Source: Pseudomonas sp. H1h | Lineage (GTDB): Bacteria; Pseudomonadota; Gammaproteobacteria; Pseudomonadales; Pseudomonadaceae | Reading direction: 5' to 3' | Assembly: GCF_000633255.1 (NCBI RefSeq) | Contig: NZ_AYMJ01000020.1 | Span: 62,001-126,000 of the forward strand | Length of the DNA: 64,000 bases | Shown: positions 16,405 to 24,859 of the stretch, one piece after another | Position numbering within the stretch: the first letter of the stretch is position 1 | How the letters are laid out: each line of letters opens with the position of its first letter | Notes under the pieces: generated by a model | What the model was told of the DNA's origin: nothing | The model's input: the letters and a program-made list of their open reading frames with translations, nothing else | Database searches by the model: none | Translations under genes and position numbers: made by a program

Positions 16405-18012
16405 ATGACCGACCAGACTACCCGCCTGCCGATCCGCCGCGCCTTGATCAGCGTTTCCGACAAGACCGGGATCCTCGCATTCGCCAAGGAGCTCGAAGCC
16501 CTGGGCGTCGAGATCCTCTCCACCGGCGGGACGTTCAAGCTGCTGCGCGACAACGGTGTTGCTGCAGTGGAAGTCGCGGATTACACCGGTTTCGCGGAAA
16601 TGATGGACGGTCGGGTGAAGACCCTGCACCCGAAAATCCACGGCGGGATCCTCGGTCGTCGCGGTATCGACGACGCCATCATGAACGAACACGGCATCAA
16701 GCCGATCGACCTGGTGGCAGTCAACCTGTACCCGTTCGAAGCCACCATCAACAAGCCAGGCTGTGACCTGCCGACCGCGATCGAAAACATCGACATCGGC
16801 GGCCCGACCATGGTCCGTTCGGCGGCGAAAAACCATAAAGACGTGGCGATCGTGGTCAACGCCAGCGATTACGCCAACGTCCTGGAAAACCTCAAGGCCG
16901 GTGGCCTGACCTACGCCCAGCGTTTCGACCTGATGCTCAAGGCCTTCGAACACACCGCGGCCTATGACGGCATGATCGCCAACTACATGGGCACCGTGAA
17001 CCAGGCTGCCGAGACCCTGAGCACCGAAGGTCGCAGCGAATTCCCGCGCACCTTCAACAGCCAGTTCATCAAGGCCCAGGAAATGCGCTACGGCGAGAAC
17101 CCGCACCAGAGCGCGGCGTTCTACGTTGAGGCCAAGCCTGCCGAAGTCGGCATCGCCACCGCGACCCAACTGCAAGGCAAAGAGCTGTCGTACAACAACG
17201 TGGCCGACACCGACGCCGCGCTGGAATGCGTGAAGAGCTTCGTCAAACCGGCTTGCGTGATCGTCAAGCACGCCAACCCGTGCGGCGTGGCCGTGAGCCC
17301 GGACGCCGAAGGCGGCATCCGTCAGGCCTACGAACTGGCCTACGCCACCGACACTGAATCGGCGTTCGGCGGCATCATTGCCTTCAACCGTGAACTGGAT
17401 GCCGAGACCGCCAAGGCGATCGTCGAGCGCCAGTTCGTTGAAGTGATCATCGCCCCAAGCGTGAGCGAAGAAGCCCGCGCCATCGTCGCCGCCAAAGCCA
17501 ATGTGCGCCTGCTGGCCTGCGGCGAGTGGTCGGCAGACCGCGCAGCAGCCTGGGATTACAAGCGCGTCAACGGTGGCCTGCTGGTGCAGAGCCGCGACAT
17601 CGGCATGATCGGCGCCGACGACCTGAAAGTGGTGACCAAGCGCGCACCGACCGAACAGGAAATCAACGACCTGATCTTCGCCTGGAAAGTCGCCAAGTAC
17701 GTTAAATCCAACGCCATCGTCTACGCCAAGAACCGTCAGACCATCGGTGTCGGCGCCGGTCAGATGAGCCGCGTAAACTCTGCGCGTATCGCTGCGATCA
17801 AGGCTGAGCACGCGGGCCTGCAAGTTGCCGGTTCGGTGATGGCCTCGGACGCGTTCTTCCCGTTCCGCGACGGTCTGGACAACGCCGCCAAGGTCGGCAT
17901 CACGGCGGTGATCCAGCCAGGCGGCTCGATGCGTGATGCTGAAGTGATTGCTGCTGCCGATGAAGCCGGCATCGCCATGGTCTTCACCGGCATGCGCCAC
18001 TTCCGTCACTGA
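16405..18012 (+). CDS. purH: Bifunctional AICAR transformylase/IMP cyclohydrolase
   Basis: The 535-residue product begins MTDQTTRLPIRRALISVSDK; upstream in-frame methionines (16384, 16393) are not conserved. An N-terminal MGS-like IMP cyclohydrolase domain (about 1-200) precedes the AICAR transformylase domain, with landmarks RYGENPHQSAAF, VKHANPCGVA and the C-terminal PGGSMRDAEVIAAADE. It performs the last two steps of de novo purine synthesis. purD follows after a REPIN, as in PAO1. Confidence 0.98.
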   Translation: MTDQTTRLPIRRALISVSDKTGILAFAKELEALGVEILSTGGTFKLLRDNGVAAVEVADYTGFAEMMDGRVKTLHPKIHGGILGRRGIDDAIMNEHGIKPIDLVAVNLYPFEATINKPGCDLPTAIENIDIGGPTMVRSAAKNHKDVAIVVNASDYANVLENLKAGGLTYAQRFDLMLKAFEHTAAYDGMIANYMGTVNQAAETLSTEGRSEFPRTFNSQFIKAQEMRYGENPHQSAAFYVEAKPAEVGIATATQLQGKELSYNNVADTDAALECVKSFVKPACVIVKHANPCGVAVSPDAEGGIRQAYELAYATDTESAFGGIIAFNRELDAETAKAIVERQFVEVIIAPSVSEEARAIVAAKANVRLLACGEWSADRAAAWDYKRVNGGLLVQSRDIGMIGADDLKVVTKRAPTEQEINDLIFAWKVAKYVKSNAIVYAKNRQTIGVGAGQMSRVNSARIAAIKAEHAGLQVAGSVMASDAFFPFRDGLDNAAKVGITAVIQPGGSMRDAEVIAAADEAGIAMVFTGMRHFRH

Positions 18013-18027
18013 TACACCGGTTCAAAT

Positions 18028-18114
18028 GTGGGAGCGAGCCTGCTCGCGAATGCAATCTGTCAGTCACAGCTGTTTTGACTGACACACCGCTTTCGCGAGC
18101 AGGCTCGCTCCCAC
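18028..18114. repeat. REPIN between purH and purD
   Basis: Inverted REP pair GTGGGAGCGAGCCTGCTCGC ... complement ending GCTCGCTCCCAC, about 40 bases apart. The spacer itself contains a short inverted repeat (TGTCAGTCA...TGACTGACA). Confidence 0.9.
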
Positions 18115-18159
18115 ATAAAGCGCTCCAGCAGCGCCTGACAGATTTTTGAGGTTTTTGAA

Positions 18160-19455
18160 ATGAATGTTTTGATCATTGGCAGCGGTGGCCGTGAACACGC
18201 CCTGGCCTGGAAAGTGGCTCAGGATCCGCGTGTGCAGAAGGTTTTCGTCGCGCCGGGCAATGCCGGCACTGCGATTGAAGCCAAGTGCGAGAACGTTGCC
18301 ATCGACGTGCTGGCCCTTGAGCAACTGGCCGATTTTGCCGAGAAAAACGTTTCCCTGACCATCGTCGGCCCGGAAGTGCCGCTGGTGGCTGGCGTGGTCG
18401 ACCTGTTCCGCTCCCGTGGCCTGGACTGCTTCGGTCCGACCGCAGGCGCTGCGCAACTGGAAGGCTCGAAAGCGTTCACCAAGGACTTCCTGGCCCGTCA
18501 CAAGATCCCGACCGCCGACTACCAGAACTTCACCGAGATCGAGCCAGCCCTGGCTTATCTGCGTGAAAAAGGCGCACCGATCGTGATCAAGGCCGATGGC
18601 CTGGCGGCTGGTAAAGGCGTGATCGTCGCGATGACCCTGGCTGAAGCCGAAGAGGCCGTGCGCGACATGCTCGCCGGCAACGCTTTCGGTGACGCCGGTT
18701 CGCGCGTGGTGATCGAAGAATTCCTCGACGGCGAAGAAGCGTCGTTCATCGTTATGGTCGACGGCAAGAACGTCCTGCCGATGGCGACCAGCCAGGATCA
18801 CAAACGCGTTGGCGACGGCGACAGCGGCCCGAACACCGGCGGCATGGGTGCCTACTCCCCTGCCCCGGTGGTCACCGCCGACGTGCACCAGCGCGTGATG
18901 GATCTGGTGATCTGGCCGACCGTGCGCGGCATGGCCGAAGAAGGTAACGTCTACACCGGCTTCCTGTATGCCGGTCTGATGATCGACAAGGCCGGCAATC
19001 CGAAGGTCATCGAGTTCAACTGCCGCTTCGGCGACCCGGAGACCCAACCGGTGATGCTGCGTCTGCAGTCGAGCCTGGTGCTGCTGGTCGAAGCCGCCCT
19101 GGCGCAAGCGCTGGACAAGGTTGAAGCGCAGTGGGATCCGCGCCCGAGCGTCGGTATCGTATTGGCCGCTGGCGGCTACCCGGGCGACTACGCCAAAGGC
19201 GCAGCGATCAACGGCCTGGACACGGCGGCAAGCCTGGAAGGCAAAGTCTTCCATGCCGGCACCGCGCTCAAGGATGGCACCGTGGTGACTGCCGGTGGTC
19301 GCGTACTTTGCGCCACTGCCATGGGCGCCAGCGTGAGCGAAGCCCAGCAACAAGCCTACAAGCTGGCCGCTGCCATCGACTGGGAAGGTTGCTTCTACCG
19401 CAAGGACATTGGCTACCGCGCCATTGCCCGTGAACGTGGCGAAACCCAGGAATAA
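18160..19455 (+). CDS. purD: Phosphoribosylamine-glycine ligase
   Basis: The 431-residue ATP-grasp enzyme joins phosphoribosylamine and glycine to make GAR in purine synthesis. The N-terminal GSGGREHALAWK phosphate loop, the KADGLAAGKGV ATP-binding loop, the DHKRVGDGDSGPNTGGMGAY segment and NCRFGDPETQ are all present. Length and ends match the family. retS begins about 100 bases downstream on the same strand. Confidence 0.98.
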   Translation: MNVLIIGSGGREHALAWKVAQDPRVQKVFVAPGNAGTAIEAKCENVAIDVLALEQLADFAEKNVSLTIVGPEVPLVAGVVDLFRSRGLDCFGPTAGAAQLEGSKAFTKDFLARHKIPTADYQNFTEIEPALAYLREKGAPIVIKADGLAAGKGVIVAMTLAEAEEAVRDMLAGNAFGDAGSRVVIEEFLDGEEASFIVMVDGKNVLPMATSQDHKRVGDGDSGPNTGGMGAYSPAPVVTADVHQRVMDLVIWPTVRGMAEEGNVYTGFLYAGLMIDKAGNPKVIEFNCRFGDPETQPVMLRLQSSLVLLVEAALAQALDKVEAQWDPRPSVGIVLAAGGYPGDYAKGAAINGLDTAASLEGKVFHAGTALKDGTVVTAGGRVLCATAMGASVSEAQQQAYKLAAAIDWEGCFYRKDIGYRAIARERGETQE

Positions 19456-19554
19456 GCTGTCCTTCAAGTCCGGCGCGGGATGCAGTCCCTCGCCGGGCTG
19501 TTCCGCCGCCGCGCATCGTTATATTCTGGCATCAACCTACGAAGGGATTTCGCC

Positions 19555-22329
19555 GTGCGCTGGCTCAGGATTGCCATAAGTTTCACCGTCACGCTGTTGA
19601 CCTTGCTCTGCATGCCTCCGGCCCAGGCCGCGCAAGGCAGTGGCTGGTCGGTATTGCTTGACGATCAGGGCAATCTGCAACTGAGCGACATCCGCTCGGC
19701 TCGCTACACCAATCAATTCAGCCCCATCGAACTCGACCGCCTCACGGCCGCCGAACCCGATGGCGCACTGTGGCTGCGCTTCAAACTGGCGCCGGGCAAG
19801 CACGAGCAAGTGCTGCGAATCTTCGCCCCCGACCTGTCCAGGCTCAGTCTCTACGTGCTGGACGGCGACAAGCTGATCGAGCAACGGATCTCCGGCACCC
19901 AGCAGCCGCAGGTCGAACGTCCGCTGCCGAGCAGCGATTTCCTGCTGCCGCTGCCGCAAAGCGACAAGTCCCTCGACGTCTATCTGCGGATGGTTTCCGA
20001 CCATCAGTTGCGCCCGCACATCACCCTGCAATCGGCGGTGATGAGTGCCGCCAACCAGAACCAGACCCTGATCTTCGGCCTGCTGTTCGGCTGCCTCGGC
20101 ATGTTGCTGTTGCACAACCTCGTGCGCTACGCCTACTCGCGCTCGCGCAGCAGCCTGTGGCTCGCCGTCTGCGAAGGCCTGCTGGGCCTGAGTCTGTTGC
20201 TGCTGCTCAATCTCGCCGGCCCCTGGCTGCCGAACTGGCACGCGATCCAGACTCCCGGCGCCTATCTGGCCCTGCTGCTGACCGCCCCGGCCGGGTTGAT
20301 GTTCGCCCTGCGCTTCTTCGCCCCGCTCGGCGCACACCCGCTGAACAAACTGTTGCTGGGCGACATTCTGTTCATCGTGATCTGCAGCCTGCTGCTGTTG
20401 TTCGTCAACACCCTGCCGCTGAACATCATCACTTACGCGCTGGTGGCTTTGGCCGGTCTGAGCATGTTGCTGGTGGGCTTCTATCACTGGCAAAAGGGTT
20501 ACCGCCCAGCACGGCTGTTCGTAGCCGGGATGGTGGTTTTCAACATTGGCACGCTGATCATCCTGCCGGCATTGCTGGGGCTGACCCTGGTCGCGCCGCA
20601 AGGCCTGATCATGACCCTGATGGCGTTCATCTGCGTCAGCGGCCTGCTGATGAGCATCGCCTTGGGTGAGCGCCAGCGCAGCATCACCGAAAGCCGCTTC
20701 AGCATCAGCCGCGATCTCGCTGCGAGCAACGCCGAGATCAACGCCAAGGCCGAATTCCTCGCCAAGATCAGCCACGAAATCCGCACCCCGATGAACGGCG
20801 TACTGGGCATGACCGAGCTGCTGCTGGGCACACCATTGTCGGTCAAGCAACGCGACTACGTGCAGACCATCCACAGCGCCGGCAACGAACTGCTGACACT
20901 GATCAACGAGATCCTCGACATCTCCAAGCTCGAATCCGGGCAGATCGAACTGGACGACGTGCAGTTCGACCTCAATGCCCTGATCGACGATTGCCTGAGC
21001 ATCTACCGGGCCAAGGCCGAACAGCAGAACGTCGAGCTGATCAGCTTCATCCAGCCGCAGGTACCGCGCGTGATCAGCGGTGACCCGACTCGCCTGCGCC
21101 AGACCCTGTTGAGCCTGCTGGAAAACGCCCTGAAGAAAACCGACGAAGGCGAAGTGCTGATCGTCGTCGCCCTCGACGAACGCAGCGTCAAACCGCGCCT
21201 GCGCATTGCCGTGCAGGACAGCGGGCAGCCGATGGATGCGGAAGAGCGCGACGCGCTGATGCACGCCGAACTGCACAGCAAGCACTTCCTCTCGGCCAAT
21301 CGTCTGGGTGGCAATCTCGGGCTGGTGATCGCCCGGCAACTGATCCGTCTCATGCACGGTGAATTCGGGATCAAGAGTGGCGCCAGCCAGGGCAGCACGT
21401 TGTGGCTGACCCTGCCGCTGGACCCCGACCGTCTCGAACACCCGACTTCCGACCTCGACGGCCCGCTACAGGGTGCACGCGTGCTGGTGGTGGACGACAA
21501 CGACACTTGCCGCAAGGTGCTGGTGCAGCAGTGCAGCGCCTGGGGCCTGAACGTCAGCGCCGTGCCCTCGGGCAAGGAAGCGCTGGCGCTGCTGCGCACC
21601 AAGGCGCACCTGCGTGACTACTTCGATGTGGTGTTACTGGATCAGAACATGCCCGGCATGACCGGCATGCAACTGGCGGCCAAGATCAAGGAAGATCCGA
21701 GCCTGAACCACGACATCCTGTTGATCATGCTCACCGGCATCAGCAACGCGCCGAGCAAGATCATCGCGCGCAACTCCGGGATCAAGCGCATCCTCGCCAA
21801 ACCGGTGGCCGGCTATACGCTCAAGACCACGCTCGCCGATGAGTTGAACCAGCGTAACAAGGGCCAGGTGGTGTTCCAGCCGCAAGTCGTCACGCCCGCC
21901 ACGGCAGCCAAGGTGCCGAGCGACTTCCGCATTCTCGTCGCTGAAGACAACACGATTTCGACCAAAGTGATCCGCGGCATGCTCGGCAAGCTCAACCTGC
22001 AACCGGACACCGCCAGCAACGGCGAAGAAGCCCTGCAGGCGATGAAGGCCCAGCGTTACGACCTGGTGCTGATGGACTGCGAAATGCCGATCCTCGACGG
22101 TTTCTCGGCGACCCAGCAACTGCGCGCGTGGGAAGTCAGCAACCAGCGCATCCGCACGCCGATCGTGGCGTTGACCGCGCATATCCTCGCCGAGCACAAG
22201 GAACGCGCACGCCAGGCCGGAATGGACGGACACATGGCCAAACCGGTGGAGTTGTCGCAGTTACGTGAGTTGATCGAGCATTGGGTGGCGCAGCGTGATC
22301 AGCAGAACCGCACGGCCTCGACCTTTTGA
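19555..22329 (+). CDS. retS: Hybrid sensor kinase RetS
   Basis: The 924-residue product starts at GTG 19555 with a GAAGGGA ribosome site 8 bases upstream; a longer frame from 19480 would spoil the signal peptide. Order: signal peptide (1-25), a 7TMR-DISMED2 periplasmic domain (about 30-165), a seven-helix membrane region (about 170-370), a histidine kinase core with H407 in KISHEIRTPMNG, and two receiver domains with acceptors D696 (LLDQNMPG) and D841 (LMDCEMP). RetS binds GacS and blocks its signalling, keeping cells in the motile, acute mode and lowering small RNAs RsmY/RsmZ. Position after purD matches PA4856. Confidence 0.95.
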   Translation: MRWLRIAISFTVTLLTLLCMPPAQAAQGSGWSVLLDDQGNLQLSDIRSARYTNQFSPIELDRLTAAEPDGALWLRFKLAPGKHEQVLRIFAPDLSRLSLYVLDGDKLIEQRISGTQQPQVERPLPSSDFLLPLPQSDKSLDVYLRMVSDHQLRPHITLQSAVMSAANQNQTLIFGLLFGCLGMLLLHNLVRYAYSRSRSSLWLAVCEGLLGLSLLLLLNLAGPWLPNWHAIQTPGAYLALLLTAPAGLMFALRFFAPLGAHPLNKLLLGDILFIVICSLLLLFVNTLPLNIITYALVALAGLSMLLVGFYHWQKGYRPARLFVAGMVVFNIGTLIILPALLGLTLVAPQGLIMTLMAFICVSGLLMSIALGERQRSITESRFSISRDLAASNAEINAKAEFLAKISHEIRTPMNGVLGMTELLLGTPLSVKQRDYVQTIHSAGNELLTLINEILDISKLESGQIELDDVQFDLNALIDDCLSIYRAKAEQQNVELISFIQPQVPRVISGDPTRLRQTLLSLLENALKKTDEGEVLIVVALDERSVKPRLRIAVQDSGQPMDAEERDALMHAELHSKHFLSANRLGGNLGLVIARQLIRLMHGEFGIKSGASQGSTLWLTLPLDPDRLEHPTSDLDGPLQGARVLVVDDNDTCRKVLVQQCSAWGLNVSAVPSGKEALALLRTKAHLRDYFDVVLLDQNMPGMTGMQLAAKIKEDPSLNHDILLIMLTGISNAPSKIIARNSGIKRILAKPVAGYTLKTTLADELNQRNKGQVVFQPQVVTPATAAKVPSDFRILVAEDNTISTKVIRGMLGKLNLQPDTASNGEEALQAMKAQRYDLVLMDCEMPILDGFSATQQLRAWEVSNQRIRTPIVALTAHILAEHKERARQAGMDGHMAKPVELSQLRELIEHWVAQRDQQNRTASTF

Positions 22330-22359
22330 GCAGGTGCATCGCGCCTGTCCGGCCGTGCC

Positions 22360-23070
22360 TCAATTGTCTGCAACGCGTTCTTCATCGGGCAACGTCAGCA
22401 TCGCAACGTTGTCATCCAGCCTGTCCCTGATTTTCAGGGCAATGGCTTCGCGTACCGGCGCGTAGAGGGTTTCGGACAACGAGGCCGCGGCATAACGCAT
22501 GCACACGCTGCCGCGCACCTCCCCGGCCTGAAACAGCTCAGCCAAAGGGTTGCAGCCCAGGATCCGGTCGGTCTCGAGTTCGAGGTAGACACTTGTCACC
22601 GACGTCGGCGAGTTCGCGACGGCTACCAGCAGGCGCACAGCCCTGGCGGACGCAAGCGTCTCATCCGGTTCAGGCGGGGAGACTTTCTGCACATGCTGTC
22701 GCAACAACACCAATGCCGGCTCAGTGCCAGACAGAAGCGTCAGGCGCCGCAGCACCAAAGCCGCAGCGCTTTTGTCAGCCGCCGTGCCCTTGAACAACGC
22801 CGCGACGGTCCAGTCAGCGACCGACTCGATATTATCGTGTGCGATAAACAGATCCTGGCGTGCTCTTGAATGGCGCAACCAATAGTTGTCCAGAAATCCC
22901 ACATACACGTCATACCAGTTGACGCTCGGTGTTTTTTCGATCTTCTTGTTGGCTGCCAGTTGCGCCAGCAACATGGAGTTGATCAAATCCTTATAGTGTT
23001 TTGAATCATCCGCAGACGGAATCACTACAACAGCCACTCCGACGATCAATACAGAATATTCGCAATTCAT
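22360..23070 (-). CDS. Unknown protein, member 1 of a three-paralogue family flanking the toxin-like gene
   Basis: I do not recognise the family. The 236-residue product starts at ATG 23070 with AGGGACG upstream; a longer frame to 23103 would run into a terminator hairpin. Residues 30-64 share a pattern with the proteins at 23125-23916 and 36935-37591: a hydrophobic helix ending Ala-Asn-Lys (N41-K42 here), then 11-12 residues, Trp-aromatic (W52-Y53), then a second Trp 12-13 residues on (W64). The C-terminal 120 residues also align loosely (VSSVYLELE-like strands, then a terminal REAIALKIRDRL-type helix). No convincing membrane-spanning or secretion signal is seen; the first 17 residues are hydrophobic but look like a beta strand. 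A partner, chaperone or immunity role for the toxin is conceivable but unproven. Confidence 0.75.
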   Translation of the reverse strand: MNCEYSVLIVGVAVVVIPSADDSKHYKDLINSMLLAQLAANKKIEKTPSVNWYDVYVGFLDNYWLRHSRARQDLFIAHDNIESVADWTVAALFKGTAADKSAAALVLRRLTLLSGTEPALVLLRQHVQKVSPPEPDETLASARAVRLLVAVANSPTSVTSVYLELETDRILGCNPLAELFQAGEVRGSVCMRYAAASLSETLYAPVREAIALKIRDRLDDNVAMLTLPDEERVADN

Positions 23071-23085
23071 ATCAACGTCCCTGAC

Positions 23086-23117
23086 AAAAAAGGCAGCCGA
23101 CAATCAGCTGCCTTTTT
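23086..23117 (-). terminator. Terminator/attenuator between the two small unknown genes
   Basis: GGCAGC (23092-23097) pairs with GCTGCC (23107-23112), flanked by an A-run on one side and a T-run on the other, so the stem extends through A-T pairs. On the minus strand it ends in six T residues. It lies 8 bases past the stop of the upstream gene and 16 bases before the next start, so it probably limits read-through rather than fully separating the pair. It could work in both directions. Confidence 0.8.
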
Positions 23118-23124
23118 CAATCGT

Positions 23125-23916
23125 TTAGATTTCAATATCGATGATCAGGTCCTTGTGAGGAATCAGTTTGCTCTTGATCGATTCACGAACAGCGTCAGCC
23201 ACCAATGTATTCTTGGCAAATACCGTTTCGCCGCGATACAGATTCACATTTCGCACATCGACGTCCACGAACATGACTTGGGTAGAACTGTTCTTGCGCT
23301 GGAAACGCACCGCACCCACGGCCATGATGGCCTCGCCTTCAACTTCGACACATGCACCGGCCGAGATGCCGCCAACACCATGTTCCAGCAGATTGCGCTC
23401 ATAGACCGTCAGCGCAGTAGTATCACGCTTCTGCAGGGCTGCAATCGCATCCCCCGCAACCTTGAGCATCAATGCGGTAGTCGGGCCAGGCAGAGCAACG
23501 CCGGCAACCACCGAGCCGAGAATTTCCAGTACAAGCTTGTCCATGCGCACGCTGGTGCCAGCCACGCCCAGATCACTGTAGTACTTGCTGATCGGTGTCC
23601 AGCCGGCCAGGGTCATGACTTCGCGAAAGCGCAAATACCATTCTTTACCCTGATGTTCTGCGGGGTACAGTTTATTCGCTGCGCGGGTTGCGAAGAGAAA
23701 GGCGTTTTCGGCATCCGAACGGTTTTCGGGAGTAAGTTTTCCGGCAAAACCCAGCGTACCTTCACCCACAACAGAGCCTTTCGAAGGTGCTTCGATAGTG
23801 TCCCCAACCGCCATCAGGCCACGCGGACGAATAACGATCGGATCGTCAATCTCACACGCCTCAATCGCTTTAACGCAGGCAGAAATATAACCATCGAGAA
23901 CAACTTGATTATGCAT
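23125..23916 (-). CDS. Unknown protein, member 2 of the three-paralogue family
   Basis: The 263-residue product starts at ATG 23916 with AAGGAAG seven bases upstream; a frame extending to 24120 is an artefact of the AT-rich leader. It shares the family pattern at A-N81-K82, E-W93-Y94 and G-W106, and the C-terminal alternation of beta strands and a final amphipathic helix (VRESIKSKL) also seen in the other two members. A Gly/Ala-rich stretch near 140-165 (VVAGVALPGP) is moderately hydrophobic. It has an extra 35 N-terminal residues compared with its paralogues. No known domain is recognised. Transcription is away from marC, toward retS. Confidence 0.78.
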   Translation of the reverse strand: MHNQVVLDGYISACVKAIEACEIDDPIVIRPRGLMAVGDTIEAPSKGSVVGEGTLGFAGKLTPENRSDAENAFLFATRAANKLYPAEHQGKEWYLRFREVMTLAGWTPISKYYSDLGVAGTSVRMDKLVLEILGSVVAGVALPGPTTALMLKVAGDAIAALQKRDTTALTVYERNLLEHGVGGISAGACVEVEGEAIMAVGAVRFQRKNSSTQVMFVDVDVRNVNLYRGETVFAKNTLVADAVRESIKSKLIPHKDLIIDIEI

Positions 23917-24171
23917 AAAAACTTCCTTATTAAGTATTAGCAAGTCCCTCATGAACTTGCCAGAAAGACAATAACCAAACAGACGAACAACCACAAACCA
24001 AAACCTGTAACACCATATACAAGCAACAAAATAAAACCAACAAACAACAATAAAACAACTAACTAGACTCCATTCAGAACAGCCACTGGCGCACGCATTA
24101 ACTTTTGCACACACAAGCAACTAACCGACTGATAGACTCGCTGCCTCACTCTCCGGATGCGAGCCGCCCTC
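23917..24171. promoter_or_regulatory. AT-rich, G-poor leader between divergent unknown gene and marC
   Basis: About 250 bases with base composition unlike the neighbours. From about 23965 to 24065 the plus strand is almost free of G (A/C-rich), so the minus-strand leader of the unknown gene is G/T-rich. A possible sigma-70 promoter on the minus strand is TTGTTG, 18 bases, TATATG around 24014-24043. Transcription start is not known. The composition suggests foreign origin or an unstructured untranslated leader. Confidence 0.4.
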
Positions 24172-24768
24172 ATGCTCCACGTGTTATTCAGCGTTTACCT
24201 GAAGATGCTGGTGCTCTACAGCCCGTTCTTCGTGTTGTCCTGCTTCATCAGCCTGACCCGTGGATATTCGCGCAAGGAGCAACGGCGCCTGGCCTGGAAA
24301 GTGGCGGTGGCCACCCTGGTTTCCAGCGTCCTGCTGTATCTGTTCGGGCGAGTGATTTTCGATGTGTTCGGGATCACCGTCGACGCGTTCCGCATCGGCG
24401 CCGGCAGTGTGCTGTTCATCTCGGCGCTGGGCATGGCCCAAGGCAAGCCGGCCGTGCAGGCGGACAACGTGCAACAGGACGTGACCATCGTGCCGCTGAC
24501 CATTCCTCTCACGGTTGGCCCCGGCACCATCGGTGCCCTGCTGGTCATGGGTGTCAGCCAGCCACACTGGGACGACAAACTCACCGCCATCATGAGCATC
24601 GCCCTGGCCAGTTTCACAGTCGGCGTGGTGCTGTATCTGTCGAACCGGATCGAGCGGATTCTGGGCGATCAGGGATTGCAGATCGTCAGTCGACTGATGG
24701 GGCTGTTTGTCTGTGCATTGGCAGCGCAGATCATCTTCACCGGCGTCAAGGGCTATCTGGTGCCCTGA
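24172..24768 (+). CDS. MarC family integral membrane protein
   Basis: The 198-residue product (from ATG 24172; ATG 24157 is an alternative, neither with a clear ribosome site) has about six hydrophobic segments and the MarC-family signatures FISLTRGYSRKEQRR and VPLTIPLTVGPGTIGALL. The family (NAAT/MarC/YchE) was once linked to multiple antibiotic resistance, but its transported substrate is unsettled. It sits between accessory genes here but looks like a core Pseudomonas gene displaced from retS by the two small unknown genes. Confidence 0.9.
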   Translation: MLHVLFSVYLKMLVLYSPFFVLSCFISLTRGYSRKEQRRLAWKVAVATLVSSVLLYLFGRVIFDVFGITVDAFRIGAGSVLFISALGMAQGKPAVQADNVQQDVTIVPLTIPLTVGPGTIGALLVMGVSQPHWDDKLTAIMSIALASFTVGVVLYLSNRIERILGDQGLQIVSRLMGLFVCALAAQIIFTGVKGYLVP

Positions 24769-24777
24769 CTTGATCAC

Positions 24778-24815
24778 GGCAAAGGCCGCGAGCACATCTG
24801 CTCGTGGCCTTTGCC
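24778..24815. terminator. Bidirectional hairpin between convergent marC and the toxin-like gene
   Basis: A 17-bp stem with a single G-T pair (GGCAAAGGCCGCGAGCA with TGCTCGTGGCCTTTGCC) and a CATC loop. The T-runs are short, but length and convergent position support termination from both sides. Confidence 0.65.
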
Positions 24816-24859
24816 TGCCGGGCACACCGATTCAGATCGGCTTCAGACCTTCAGGATGA

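Noticed and set aside
24105..24773. A plus-strand frame overlapping marC
   Set aside because: It is an out-of-frame shadow; the marC frame has a conserved membrane-protein sequence and fits the family.
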